Assembly: GCF_007753095.1 (NCBI RefSeq)
Contig: NZ_CP036348.1
Span: forward strand, 2,170,001 to 2,234,000
Origin: Rosistilla carotiformis
GTDB taxonomy: Bacteria; Planctomycetota; Planctomycetia; Pirellulales; Pirellulaceae
Direction: 5' to 3'
Length of the DNA stretch: 64,000 nt
Positions 47,762 through 56,162 of the stretch are shown here, piece by piece. Each line of letters begins with the position of its first letter. Position 1 is the first letter of the stretch. The notes beneath the pieces are model-generated. The model was not told where the DNA came from and made no database searches. It worked only from the letters and a program-made list of their open reading frames with translations. A program made the translations under genes and the position numbers.

Positions 47762-47791
47762 CGGTGGTTGCGCGTGGACGCGCAACCACCG
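47762..47791. terminator. Bidirectional-type hairpin between convergent genes
   Basis: A perfect 13-bp stem (CGGTGGTTGCGCG pairing with its complement) around a TGGA loop lies nine bases after the PhoD-like stop and 89 bases before the convergent GH5-like stop. Strong stem, but no T-run, so termination may be factor-assisted or the element may be a repeat. Confidence 0.65.
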
Positions 47792-47879
47792 ACTATGTCC
47801 GTAGGCGTCGTGGCGATACCGATGTCAGGCTGCGGACTGCGATGCTTGCGGGGTCGTGCGATAGCGTTCCGCGACACGA

Positions 47880-49085
47880 TTATTTCATCTTCGTCATTTG
47901 CTTGGCCATTGCTTGGAAACGCTGCAGCCAGGATGCGGTGATGGCTTCGGCGATTGTCGGATTCGATTTTTGTGTTAGCTGTTCGGCCGTCTGGCCCCAA
48001 TAGAAACTGATCCAGCCATCGGTGAACACCGCGGATTGGGATACGAAATCCGCGAGCTCCTCGACCGAGCACTTCATCGGAAACATCTCTTCAACAACAA
48101 GTGGTTTTCCGATGTCGTAGGCTCGCAACGCGGCAATCGCAGCCTCCACTTTCCCTTTCTCGGGATAGAAATGGACCGATACGAAATCGAGCCGCTCGCC
48201 TACTTCGGGTGAATAGAAAAACGGTTTGCCGCCTCCGAATACAAAGACCCAAGGGATCACGCCCACGGTGATCATGTGATGTTCATCGTGTTCTCGGATC
48301 GCATCGACCATCTGATCGACCCACGCTTTGGCGACTTGCTGCCGCGTTCGGCCGGCCAGATCGAGCGCCAGTCGCTGGACGAAAAACTTACCTCCCAGTT
48401 CGCCACCGAGCCACTGCGATTCCGCCGGCTCTCCGGATTTTCTTTTGCCTGGCAAGATCGGTTCGTTCATCAGGTCGTAACAAAACACGGCCGGACTGTT
48501 ACGACAAACGCGGGCAATCGCGCTCCAGAACAAGGCCTGTGCCTTCCACCGGTCCTGCTCGCTCAGTCGATCGAACCAATCCGGAACGTTGACTTTGTGA
48601 TAACACGCAAGTCCCGTGATATCGAGGTAGAGTCCGGTTTCCTCTGCCAGCTTTAACAGTTTCGCCAGCTGATCCAGTGCGACTTCATTGGGTTGGTCGG
48701 CCGCGATCATGAACTTGCCGAGCTGCAGATGGATGCGGACACAATTGGCGCCCAACGCCTTCATCTCGGAGAAGTCTTCGACAACTTCCTCCCATCGCTC
48801 CATCCAATACTCATCGAGCAGTTCACCTCGACTGTTGTGGTCGTAGTTCACACCCCAAACAACAAACCGCTGTTCGGGCTCTCCAATTGCAAAGTGAGTG
48901 CTGTCGCTGGAAACACGAACGGTCTGCAATGTCTGTGCAGTCGCTTGCGTTGTAAAGAGAAAGGCAAGCAAGCCAAGCAGAACAACAATCCTGTTTTGGG
49001 CGTCCGCAACCAGCATGCGAACGGGCAATGCAAACAACGGACGCGGGTTGGCAATGTGGAACTTGGACATGTTCAGGGGAACCAA
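47880..49085 (-). CDS. Glycoside hydrolase family 5-like secreted protein
   Basis: 401 residues from 49085; ATG 49016 (MLVADAQNRIVVLL) puts the signal peptide (VVLLGLLAFLFTTQATA) at the start and may be the true start. TIM-barrel features of GH5/clan A: FVVWGVNYDHN, GANCVRIHLQLG, YDLMNEP with acid/base E208, VSVHFYPEKG and LVVEEMFP with nucleophile E332 or E333. It likely cleaves a beta-linked polysaccharide (mannan or glucan type) outside the cell. Convergent with the PhoD-like gene. Confidence 0.85.
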   Translation of the reverse strand: MVPLNMSKFHIANPRPLFALPVRMLVADAQNRIVVLLGLLAFLFTTQATAQTLQTVRVSSDSTHFAIGEPEQRFVVWGVNYDHNSRGELLDEYWMERWEEVVEDFSEMKALGANCVRIHLQLGKFMIAADQPNEVALDQLAKLLKLAEETGLYLDITGLACYHKVNVPDWFDRLSEQDRWKAQALFWSAIARVCRNSPAVFCYDLMNEPILPGKRKSGEPAESQWLGGELGGKFFVQRLALDLAGRTRQQVAKAWVDQMVDAIREHDEHHMITVGVIPWVFVFGGGKPFFYSPEVGERLDFVSVHFYPEKGKVEAAIAALRAYDIGKPLVVEEMFPMKCSVEELADFVSQSAVFTDGWISFYWGQTAEQLTQKSNPTIAEAITASWLQRFQAMAKQMTKMK

Positions 49086-49359
49086 AAACGAGGATGAGAG
49101 CGAGCGACAACTGAGGCGATTCGGCGATCCAGCGTGTCAGCGCATATTAGCGTTCCAAGATCCAAGACTCAAACATTCCTTCGTCGCGATGCAGGGTGAT
49201 TGAGTGTTTGTGTTTAGGCGAGTTCGCTGACATGCTCTCGTTGCTACCTGATCTTGAAACACCGATTGGACCTGCGTTTCTCAAGGGATCTGTTTGCTCC
49301 TCCGCAGGTGAAATGCTAACGTATGAGCCCACATTGATTCTGCAGCAACGAGGGAAAGC

Positions 49360-50460
49360 ATGGATATCGATCAACCGATTTCACGAAGGACGATCATCAA
49401 AGCAACGGCTGCGGGAGGAGCGAGTGTTGCCGCCGGATCATTCCTGTCGGTGAGTCCTTTGCAGGGGGCAGACGATGCGGCGGTCGCGGATCCCAAGGTC
49501 CGCGGGCCCTTCCCCATTCTGTCGACTCCCTTCACCGAATCGGGAGAGGTCGATTACGACGTCTTGGCTCTGGAAGCAAAGTTTGTGGCGTGGGGCGGGT
49601 GCCCCGGAATGATCTGGCCGCAATCGGGCGACAGCGTCGATCTGTTGACGACGGAAGAGAAGATGAAGGGGATGGAGGTGTTGGCCAAGACCACGCGCGA
49701 TCTGCCTGCATCGCTCTGCTTAGGCGTCCAGGGTAAAGACACCGCCGAAATGCTCGCCTTCGCCGAGCACGCTGAAAAGCTGGAACCCGAAGCGATCATC
49801 TCGCGGCCGCCCGACTCGGGCAAGTCCGAAGAGGATCTGCGGCAATATTGGAAGGCTCTTGCCGCCGTCGCCCGCCGACCTGTCATCCTGCAAACAACCG
49901 GCGGCGTTGCTTATAAGGGACCGCTCCCAACGCCCGAGTTGATGATCGACCTGGCGCGCGAGTTTCCGCACTTCGGCTATATCAAGGAAGAAGCGGGCAA
50001 CGTCCTTGCACGCATGAAAGTCTCGCTGGCCGCGATGCCGCCGGTGCGGCGTGTGTTCAGCGCGCGAGGCGGATTTCATTGGTTGGAGGAATCGCGCCTA
50101 GGTTCGGAAGGGGTAATCACCGAACGGGCTGTCTATGCAGACGTTTTGACCCGATTTTGGGAGTTGCAACAAAGTGGAGACGATCCCGCGGCGCTTCAAG
50201 ATCTGTTCGATAAGTTCACGCAAATGGTGAAACTGAAACCGGGCAGCCTGCGAGGCACCAATCTGTACATCTGGAAAAAGCGTGGCGTCTTCAAGAACCT
50301 GCTGTCTCGCAACTACGGCCCCAAAAAATCGATCCCCGCCGAACCGAAGTTGTCGGAATTCAAGATGAGTGAAGCTCAGATTGCGGAAGCGGACGCCAAG
50401 TTTGCAGCTCTGGGGCCTTATCTGAAAACGGTCACTCCCGATCTGGACAACCCTGCGTAA
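49360..50460 (+). CDS. Tat-exported dihydrodipicolinate synthase-family protein
   Basis: 366 residues. Twin-arginine leader ISRRTIIKATAAGGASVAAG. The DapA/NAL barrel begins at about 48 (RGPFPILSTPFTESGEVDYD); the Schiff-base Lys is K209 in FGYIKEEAGN. The usual catalytic Tyr motif (YNxP) is replaced by ILQTTGG. Members catalyse aldol additions or cleavages of 2-keto acids; an exported form implies extracytoplasmic sugar-acid chemistry or another role. It lies 65 bases upstream of a Tat-exported Gfo/Idh/MocA gene, likely an operon. Confidence 0.88.
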   Translation: MDIDQPISRRTIIKATAAGGASVAAGSFLSVSPLQGADDAAVADPKVRGPFPILSTPFTESGEVDYDVLALEAKFVAWGGCPGMIWPQSGDSVDLLTTEEKMKGMEVLAKTTRDLPASLCLGVQGKDTAEMLAFAEHAEKLEPEAIISRPPDSGKSEEDLRQYWKALAAVARRPVILQTTGGVAYKGPLPTPELMIDLAREFPHFGYIKEEAGNVLARMKVSLAAMPPVRRVFSARGGFHWLEESRLGSEGVITERAVYADVLTRFWELQQSGDDPAALQDLFDKFTQMVKLKPGSLRGTNLYIWKKRGVFKNLLSRNYGPKKSIPAEPKLSEFKMSEAQIAEADAKFAALGPYLKTVTPDLDNPA

Positions 50461-50524
50461 CGGATTGGATACCCGGCAGCTCGGATTCAGACCAACGAAC
50501 CCTACTTTGCAAGCGAATTGATCC

Positions 50525-51970
50525 ATGATGAGTCGACCTTCACGGCGGAGTTTTTTGAAGCGAGCGGCGGCAAGCGGATTTGCGGCTTCGGTAACGATCT
50601 CCGGAACGAAATCGTCCGGGCAGGTCCTCGGTGCCAACGATCGCGTGCGAGTTGCGGTTGCCGGAATCAACGGTCGCGGGCAGATCCACATGGGATCGTT
50701 CGCCGCGATCAAAGATGTCGAGGTCACGCATCTCGTCGATCCCGACAGTCGGTTGTTTGCATCGCGTAGCGCGAGGTTGGAGCGACAGACGGGGCAAAAG
50801 CCTAAGTGTGTGCAAGACATCCGCCGGGTGCTGGAGGATCCAACCGTCGACGCCGTCTCGATCGCCACCCCGAATCATTGGCACGCGCTGATGACGATTT
50901 GGGCGTGTCAGGCGGGGAAAGATGTCTACGTCGAAAAGCCATGCAGCCACAACATTTACGAAGGCCGACGCATGGTGCAGGCGGCGCAAAAGTATAACCG
51001 CATCGTCCAGCATGGCACCCAGTGGCGTTCGGATCCGAAGTGGCGGACATACACGGCTGATATTCGAGCGGGGAAATACGGAAAGCTTCAAACCGCGAAC
51101 ATCCAAATCTTCCGTCCGCGGAAGAGCATTGGCGTCAAGACTCCGGTGCCGCCACCGCGCGAGCTCGATTACGACCTGTGGGTCGGGCCCGGCCCGATGA
51201 GTCCCTTTCGGGAGAACCTTGTCCATTACCGCTGGCACTGGATGTGGGACTACGGCAATGGAGAGATCGGAAACTTGGGCTCCCACGAATTCGAAATGGC
51301 TCGCTGGGCGATGCCGGAAAATGCCAGCCCGCAGTCGGTGATCAGTCTGGGAGGCCGGTACGGTTACAAAGACCAAGCGGAAACGCCCAATACTCAGTTA
51401 ACACTGTATGACTTTGGTGAAACCAACCTTGTCTGCCAACAGCGTGGGCTTCACTTCGACAAGCCGCTGAAAATGAGCATCGATTTCCACACGGCGGATG
51501 GAGTAATCCGAGAGGGGCACTTTTATCCGCATGGAAAGACGCAAGGGGAAGCGATCGTGGGCGCGCCGCCGAGCGGGCTGCCGGAGAATCCCTCGCGAGC
51601 ACACTTCCAAAACTTCATCGATTGTGTTCGCAGTCGAAACCAAGCGGAACTCGCTTCGGATGTTCTCGATGGACATCGCACCGCTGTCTTGGCTCATCTA
51701 GGCAACATCTCGTACCGCCTTGGCCAGGCGATGCCGTTCAGTGGTCCGCCCGAAGGAATTGCCGCACACCCCATCGCCAGTGAATCGTTCGACCACATGA
51801 AACGGCATCTGGTCGAGGCGGGAGGAGTTGATCTGTCGAAGGATTCTTATCAGCTGGGTCCGTTGCTTCGGTTCGATGCACAAGCCGAAGAATTTGTCGC
51901 CGCCGCAGAGGCGAATCAAATGGCTCGCGGTAGCTACCGAGAATCGTTCCAGCTGCCAGACGTGGTTTAG
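50525..51970 (+). CDS. Tat-exported Gfo/Idh/MocA oxidoreductase
   Basis: 481 residues. Tat leader SRRSFLKRAAASGFAASV, NAD-binding loop VAVAGINGRGQIH near 43-55, ATPNHWHAL, catalytic-type EKPCSHN near 137-143, and the C-terminal beta domain with LGSHEFEMARWAM. These enzymes oxidise or epimerise sugars with tightly bound NAD(P). It follows the DapA-like gene and precedes a sulfatase, consistent with export-side polysaccharide catabolism as in other planctomycetes. Confidence 0.92.
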   Translation: MMSRPSRRSFLKRAAASGFAASVTISGTKSSGQVLGANDRVRVAVAGINGRGQIHMGSFAAIKDVEVTHLVDPDSRLFASRSARLERQTGQKPKCVQDIRRVLEDPTVDAVSIATPNHWHALMTIWACQAGKDVYVEKPCSHNIYEGRRMVQAAQKYNRIVQHGTQWRSDPKWRTYTADIRAGKYGKLQTANIQIFRPRKSIGVKTPVPPPRELDYDLWVGPGPMSPFRENLVHYRWHWMWDYGNGEIGNLGSHEFEMARWAMPENASPQSVISLGGRYGYKDQAETPNTQLTLYDFGETNLVCQQRGLHFDKPLKMSIDFHTADGVIREGHFYPHGKTQGEAIVGAPPSGLPENPSRAHFQNFIDCVRSRNQAELASDVLDGHRTAVLAHLGNISYRLGQAMPFSGPPEGIAAHPIASESFDHMKRHLVEAGGVDLSKDSYQLGPLLRFDAQAEEFVAAAEANQMARGSYRESFQLPDVV

Positions 51971-52228
51971 TGCACGCGAGTTCTTTGCGGGGAGTCTTTG
52001 GTTTCTTGGAATCGTGCGGAACGAGCGCGTATACTACTTGGCTTCAGAGTTTCGATAACGCGACTCAGTTTATGTGACAGTTCCCCAAAGGGTTAGCGAC
52101 GCGGGATTTACCCGTTGGGTATTCCGTTAGGGCCCGCGCTCGTCTTCGATTCGCTTGGGAACGGTCGCGTCGACTGATAAACTGTTGACGCTCGTTGCGC
52201 CTTCAACCTTCAACTCGGCAGAAACTTC

Positions 52229-53791
52229 ATGAATCGATTTCTAATCTGTCTATCGATTGCGGTATTTGGATTGTCGAGCGACGCTTGGTCGGCGCCTGTG
52301 TTGCCGCGACCCAACATTCTTTTGATTATGGTGGATGATCTCGGCTTCGCCGATTTCGGAGCCTACGGCAGTGAGATCGAGACTCCGCAAATCGATCGGC
52401 TCGCCGAACGTGGAATCCGGTTCAGCCAGTTTTACAACACAGCGAAGTGCCACTCGTCGCGGATCAGTCTGTTGACCGGGCAATACAGCCACTACGCCGG
52501 GGAAAGCGACATGGCTCGCGGCGTCACGATCGCCCAAGTTCTTGGTGCCGCTGGCTATGCGACTTCGATGACCGGCAAGTGGCACCTCGACGGCCAGCCT
52601 ACCGATTATGGGTTCCAGCAGTACTGGGGGCATCTGTCCGGCTCCACCGACTTCTTTGCTGGCGACCAAACATTTCGGCTCAATGGCAAACCCTGGAACG
52701 ACTTCGGCGAGGACTTTTATACGACCGACGCCAATGTCGATTTCAGCATCCAATTTCTCGACAACGCTTCAAAAACGGGGAAGCCCTTTTTTCATTACAT
52801 CGCCTTCAACGCGCCGCACTACCCGCTGCAAGCTCGCAAGGATGACATCAAAAAATACCTGGGCCGCTACGACGCGGGATGGGAAGTTTTGCGGCAACAG
52901 CGGTTCGCCAAGCAAAAGCAGCTCGGCATGTTTCCGGAAAACGCACAGCTGCCTCCGCTTCCAAAGCACGTTCCTGCATGGGACTCGTTGAGCGATAAGC
53001 AACGGCAATTCGAAGCGTTTCGGATGGCTGTGTATGCGGCGATGGTCGATTGCGTCGACCGGCAAGTCGCCCGGATGGTGGCCTATTTGAAGAAGAGCGG
53101 CCAATATGACAACACCCTGATCCTGATTTGTTCGGACAATGGAGCGTGTCCGTTTGAACGGAGCGGCAAGTTAGAGATTCCACCTTGGAAAGCGGATTCG
53201 TTTCTGTTGTACGACGCCAGTTGGGCGACGGTCGGCAATACGCCATTTAAACACTACAAGCAGACGCAGCACGAGGGAGGGATCTCCAGCCCGCTGATCG
53301 TCAGCTGGCCGGGAAGGATCGAGCAAGTTGGCACTTGGAACGACGAGCCGAGTCATCTGATCGACATCCTCGTTACATGTATCGACGTCGCACAGACGCA
53401 CTATCCAGACCGTGCGGAGATCAATCCATTGCAAGGGATCTCGTTGTTGCCGCTGTTGAGAGGCGAGGCGCGAAAAGGGCACGACGCATTGTTCTTCGAA
53501 TATGGCGGTTGCCGGGCGTTGCGTCAGGGGGACTGGAAACTTGTAAGCTTCTATCGGAACCGTTGGGAACTGTACGACCTCTCCACCGACCGAATGGAAC
53601 AGCATGATCTGGCGGAACAGTTTCCCGAACGCGTCGCGGAGATGAAAGATCGTTGGGAGCAGATCGCGCGTGGTGCCGGTCCCGACGCGAAAATTAGGCT
53701 CGCTCCCGTGAAGCAGACCCGCTCGCCCGACGTCAATAAGACGTGGCATAACCGCAAGAAGACAGCGGGCTGGCAAATGCCGTCCTTCTAG
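52229..53791 (+). CDS. Secreted sulfatase with atypical C-H-S-S-R motif
   Basis: 520 residues with a signal peptide (FLICLSIAVFGLSSDAWS). Metal Asp pair D36-D37 (MVDDLGFADFGAYG). The maturation motif is C74-H-S-S-R78 (NTAKCHSSRISLLTG): the usual Pro/Ala at the third position is Ser. TGKWHLDGQ, CSDNGACP and the C-terminal WKLVSFYRNRWELYDL complete the arylsulfatase fold. Many planctomycete sulfatases carry this form (from memory); whether it is converted to formylglycine is uncertain. Confidence 0.9.
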   Translation: MNRFLICLSIAVFGLSSDAWSAPVLPRPNILLIMVDDLGFADFGAYGSEIETPQIDRLAERGIRFSQFYNTAKCHSSRISLLTGQYSHYAGESDMARGVTIAQVLGAAGYATSMTGKWHLDGQPTDYGFQQYWGHLSGSTDFFAGDQTFRLNGKPWNDFGEDFYTTDANVDFSIQFLDNASKTGKPFFHYIAFNAPHYPLQARKDDIKKYLGRYDAGWEVLRQQRFAKQKQLGMFPENAQLPPLPKHVPAWDSLSDKQRQFEAFRMAVYAAMVDCVDRQVARMVAYLKKSGQYDNTLILICSDNGACPFERSGKLEIPPWKADSFLLYDASWATVGNTPFKHYKQTQHEGGISSPLIVSWPGRIEQVGTWNDEPSHLIDILVTCIDVAQTHYPDRAEINPLQGISLLPLLRGEARKGHDALFFEYGGCRALRQGDWKLVSFYRNRWELYDLSTDRMEQHDLAEQFPERVAEMKDRWEQIARGAGPDAKIRLAPVKQTRSPDVNKTWHNRKKTAGWQMPSF

Positions 53792-53813
53792 CTGTGCTCG
53801 GTTCGATGCGTGT

Positions 53814-54125
53814 TTGTATTCAGTGACCGGCGCAGCAAAGCCTAGTGACGTTCATCGCATCGAGAAGGTCACCACTTCATTTACGCCATTGGTTTGGCAG
53901 AGGCTCGGCTGGCCGCGCGCGCCCTCATTTACCTTTGGCACCGCGGTCGATGGATATCGGATCCCGGCGGCAACCTCAGTTGTCCGTGAGGTTGTCGTTT
54001 CACTCATCAACGGTTTCCGAGAATGGGCCTCGGCCCGCGGTATTTCCCTCATCGACGGCAATCAGGCGATGGTCGAGCGAGGGGAACGTTGGTGCATCAA
54101 GGCGCAACGCGTTCTTGCGAATTGA
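53814..54125 (+). CDS. Uncertain small ORF at the edge of the accessory region
   Basis: 103 codons from a TTG, with ..VSLINGFREWASARG.. and ..NQAMVERGERWCIKAQRVL. No family is recognised and an overlapping frame (53845-54153) is equally long. It sits between the sulfatase and the csrA-like gene. It could be a small gene of the accessory element or just an open stretch in the 340-base gap. Confidence 0.3.
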   Translation: MYSVTGAAKPSDVHRIEKVTTSFTPLVWQRLGWPRAPSFTFGTAVDGYRIPAATSVVREVVVSLINGFREWASARGISLIDGNQAMVERGERWCIKAQRVLAN

Positions 54126-54164
54126 TTTTGTTTGTTCAATCGTAAGGAAATAGATCGGAGGTTA

Positions 54165-54332
54165 GTGCTGAGCAGAACCCCTGGCGAATCGATTTGCATT
54201 GGCGGGCAAGTGATCCGTGAGACATTGGTCCGAGTCCACGGAAATCGTGTCTATCTTGGATTCGAGGCGCCGCGTGAAGTTGAAATCGTGCGAAGTGAGT
54301 TGCTTGACGAGCGATCGGAGCCACGGAAATGA
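54165..54332 (+). CDS. csrA: CsrA-like RNA-binding protein
   Basis: The frame reads LVLSRTPGESICIGG, then VRVHGNRVYLGFEAPREVEIVRSEL, the CsrA beta-strand core with the RNA-binding LSR and V..R.E ends. The usual MLVLSR start is lost: AGG stands where ATG is expected. Candidate starts are GTG 54165, only three bases after GGAGG, or TTG 54132, which adds a non-family MFNRKEIDRR extension and has no Shine-Dalgarno. Around 55 residues either way. CsrA binds GGA-loop mRNA leaders. Small csrA genes are common on planctomycete accessory elements. Confidence 0.75.
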   Translation: MLSRTPGESICIGGQVIRETLVRVHGNRVYLGFEAPREVEIVRSELLDERSEPRK

Positions 54333-54423
54333 GCGACCATCGTTGCGGGAACTTTGACAGGCTGCATTTCGAATACAGGTGAGGCAACGAGGATTTGGCG
54401 AACGGCAACACGGAGTTCATCGG

Positions 54424-54657
54424 ATGCCCCGGTTAGCAACGTTGATTCGACCGGTCGTCCGACGGATAGGATCACGCCTCATTGTGCGGATCAGTTCGGA
54501 CGGTGTTTCAATCCGCGGATATCGCCGCCGTCGCTGGCGTCACGTTTCATGGGCGCAGCTGGCATCGCTTGCCGACGAGGAACATCCACTGGTCCAACAC
54601 TGCCAACAGGCCGACGGGCAGGACCAGCTTCGCAAACTCGGTGCGATTGAGGATTGA
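54424..54657 (+). CDS. Hypothetical small protein of the accessory element
   Basis: 77 residues from ATG 54424 (a GTG at 54379 is an alternative). Basic N-terminal half (RRIGSRLIVRISSDGVSIRG, RRRRWRHVSW) and acidic C-terminus. Stops three bases before the replication-type gene start, so the two probably share a transcript. No domain recognised. Confidence 0.55.
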   Translation: MPRLATLIRPVVRRIGSRLIVRISSDGVSIRGYRRRRWRHVSWAQLASLADEEHPLVQHCQQADGQDQLRKLGAIED

Positions 54658-54660
54658 TCG

Positions 54661-55200
54661 GTGCGAGGCGCCAAGCAACAAACGATCGATTTCACGCGCG
54701 GCGACCAGCTGGGGTTGCTGAAGTCTCTGCCGATCAAGTCCGCCGACGTCGGCGACGGCAAAGCGGCGGCGCTTGTCAGCTCGCGCATGGCGCTGAGCGT
54801 GCTGCGGGCGATTGATGACTACTGCGGCAAGAGTGGGCGCTGTTGGGCTTCGGCCGCGACGATCGGTGCCGACATCAATTGCAGCGAACGGAGTGTTCGC
54901 CGTGCCATTCGGCTGCTTGAGTCAGAACAGTTGATCGTGATTGAGCACAGGCACGGTCGAAGCCCCCTCATGGTGATCAATTGGGGCGAAATCTCTCTGC
55001 GTGTATCGAATGCAAACGCCACCGCAACCCCGGACATTTTCCCCTCTGGCAACCCCGGACATTTTTTTGCGAACCCCGGACAGTCTGACACGGACCCCGG
55101 ACAGTCTGACCGGAACCCCGGACAATATGTCCGACGAACCGTAAGTAACCGAAAAAGAACCGCTCTACCCCCTCCCCCCCCAAAACACGAGCGGGAGTGA
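54661..55200 (+). CDS. Winged-HTH replication-initiator-type protein, N-terminal part
   Basis: 179 codons from GTG 54661. Residues 46-100 are an HTH_36-like winged helix (RCWASAATIGADINCSERSV, then LLESEQLIVIEHRHG) as in phage and plasmid replication proteins. Residues 130-157 are a heptad repeat of the form NPGQSDT, encoded by DNA direct repeats. The frame ends soon after a Pro run made by an 8-C homopolymer (55174-55181). Past it, the +1 frame continues openly (NTSGSEGSDFDLPSPIEE) into the next ORF. The two are probably one gene broken by a frameshift. Role inferred: initiating replication of the element. Confidence 0.65.
   Translation: MRGAKQQTIDFTRGDQLGLLKSLPIKSADVGDGKAAALVSSRMALSVLRAIDDYCGKSGRCWASAATIGADINCSERSVRRAIRLLESEQLIVIEHRHGRSPLMVINWGEISLRVSNANATATPDIFPSGNPGHFFANPGQSDTDPGQSDRNPGQYVRRTVSNRKRTALPPPPPKHERE
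55027..55124 (+). repeat. Five direct repeats, iteron-like, inside the replication-type gene
   Basis: ACCCCGGACA occurs at 55027, 55052, 55073, 55094 and 55115. The last four are spaced exactly 21 bases, two DNA turns. The final copy extends into the dyad CGGACA-ATA-TGTCCG (55119-55133). Phage lambda and many plasmids carry origin iterons within or beside the initiator gene, so this is a candidate origin. Because 21 is a multiple of three, a protein heptad repeat is the alternative reading. Confidence 0.6.
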
Positions 55201-55216
55201 GGGGAGCGATTTTGAT

Positions 55217-55702
55217 TTGCCTTCCCCGATCGAAGAGACCGCGACCTGGCACCACGTAGCCCAGCGCCTCGCGTTATCTGGTATCCGGGAATGGCGTCGA
55301 GCTTTAGCTGACCTGAAGGCAGCCGTCGACGTCGAGCACGCCACGCGATTGCTCGATGTGTACACCGACCGCGTCGGTGCCTATGGACCGTTTGCCCTGT
55401 ACCGCCGCTGTCGCAACGCCTCCGCTGTGTTGCCGCCGGAGGATGGTTGGCCTGACCCGAAGCCGGAATCGGCTTACGCACGCGACCACGTCGCTGCAGA
55501 GCGGATACTCGCAACGGTACACCGCGACGCGGCGAATCGTGAATCGCTTGGATACGCAAAACCGAGCCCGAAGGCCATCGCCGCCGTCGCTGCGGACCGG
55601 ATAGCCGCTGCTGGACTCGGTTGCGACCTGCTGCCGGAACGGTACCGGAAGTTGCTAGATCGCAATTCCCAAACCAACAAGGAACGCCAGATGTGCAGTT
55701 GA
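55217..55702 (+). CDS. Probable C-terminal part of the replication-type protein
   Basis: Open from TTG 55217, but the same frame is open upstream to the 8-C run, reading NTSGSEGSDFDLPSPIEE, a natural inter-domain linker. Hence it is likely the out-of-frame continuation of the winged-HTH gene. Helical content (HHVAQRLALSGIREWRRALA, then LLDVYTDRVGAYGPFALYRR) and no named domain. If separate, its start is unclear as no ribosome site precedes TTG. A sequencing slip, programmed frameshift or real mutation would all explain it. Confidence 0.55.
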   Translation: MPSPIEETATWHHVAQRLALSGIREWRRALADLKAAVDVEHATRLLDVYTDRVGAYGPFALYRRCRNASAVLPPEDGWPDPKPESAYARDHVAAERILATVHRDAANRESLGYAKPSPKAIAAVAADRIAAAGLGCDLLPERYRKLLDRNSQTNKERQMCS

Positions 55703-55740
55703 ATTACGGGATCGAGCCAACCACTTTCGAGGTTAAGCAA

Positions 55741-56061
55741 ATGTCAGATCGAGAAAGATCTTTGATTGGCAATCCGGGATCGCACGATCCATTTGGGGAT
55801 CGCAATAAAGCGTCGGATGAGGTGGAACGTTGGGTTGTCGATAGGTATGGGCCAATCGAAACGGAACACGTCGACATGCCCCAGTTTGAGGACGGCATTA
55901 TCGTCGCGGCCGCGGTCCCGTTGCTTCGCGGTGTGCAGATCGGCATGGGGCCATCGCGGCAGTTGGCGATCCACGATCTCTATCTTCGGCTGACGACAAA
56001 CCCGGAACTTGCAACATCGTTGCCGCCATGGTGGCAGAAGCGTTTTGAGGGGGCCCGATAA
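55741..56061 (+). CDS. Hypothetical protein abutting the cassette array
   Basis: 106 residues from ATG 55741. Acidic, with MPQFEDGIIVAAAVPLLRG and MGPSRQLAIHDLYLRL; no recognised family, no membrane span. Its stop (TAA 56059-56061) lies six bases from the terminal attC site of the inverted cassette array, so the array may have inserted immediately after this gene. Confidence 0.6.
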   Translation: MSDRERSLIGNPGSHDPFGDRNKASDEVERWVVDRYGPIETEHVDMPQFEDGIIVAAAVPLLRGVQIGMGPSRQLAIHDLYLRLTTNPELATSLPPWWQKRFEGAR

Positions 56062-56067
56062 TGGGCG

Positions 56068-56157
56068 GCCGAACGGACAAGATCACGGGGCGGCCGCGAT
56101 CGATGCTGATTTCAAAACCGACGACGCCGACCGCTCCCGTGCATCGCTTTGTTCGCC
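56068..56157 (-). repeat. attC site of the lipoprotein cassette
   Basis: 90 bp. Read leftward: end box GGCGAAC (56157-56151), arm GATGCACGGGAGCGG, spacer, arm CCGCCCCGTGATC, five bases, end box GTTCGGC (56074-56068). The arms pair with two unpaired bases, as attC extrahelical bases do. The site starts six bases after the lipoprotein stop. This is the leftmost site. Confidence 0.88.
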
Positions 56158-56162
56158 GTCGT

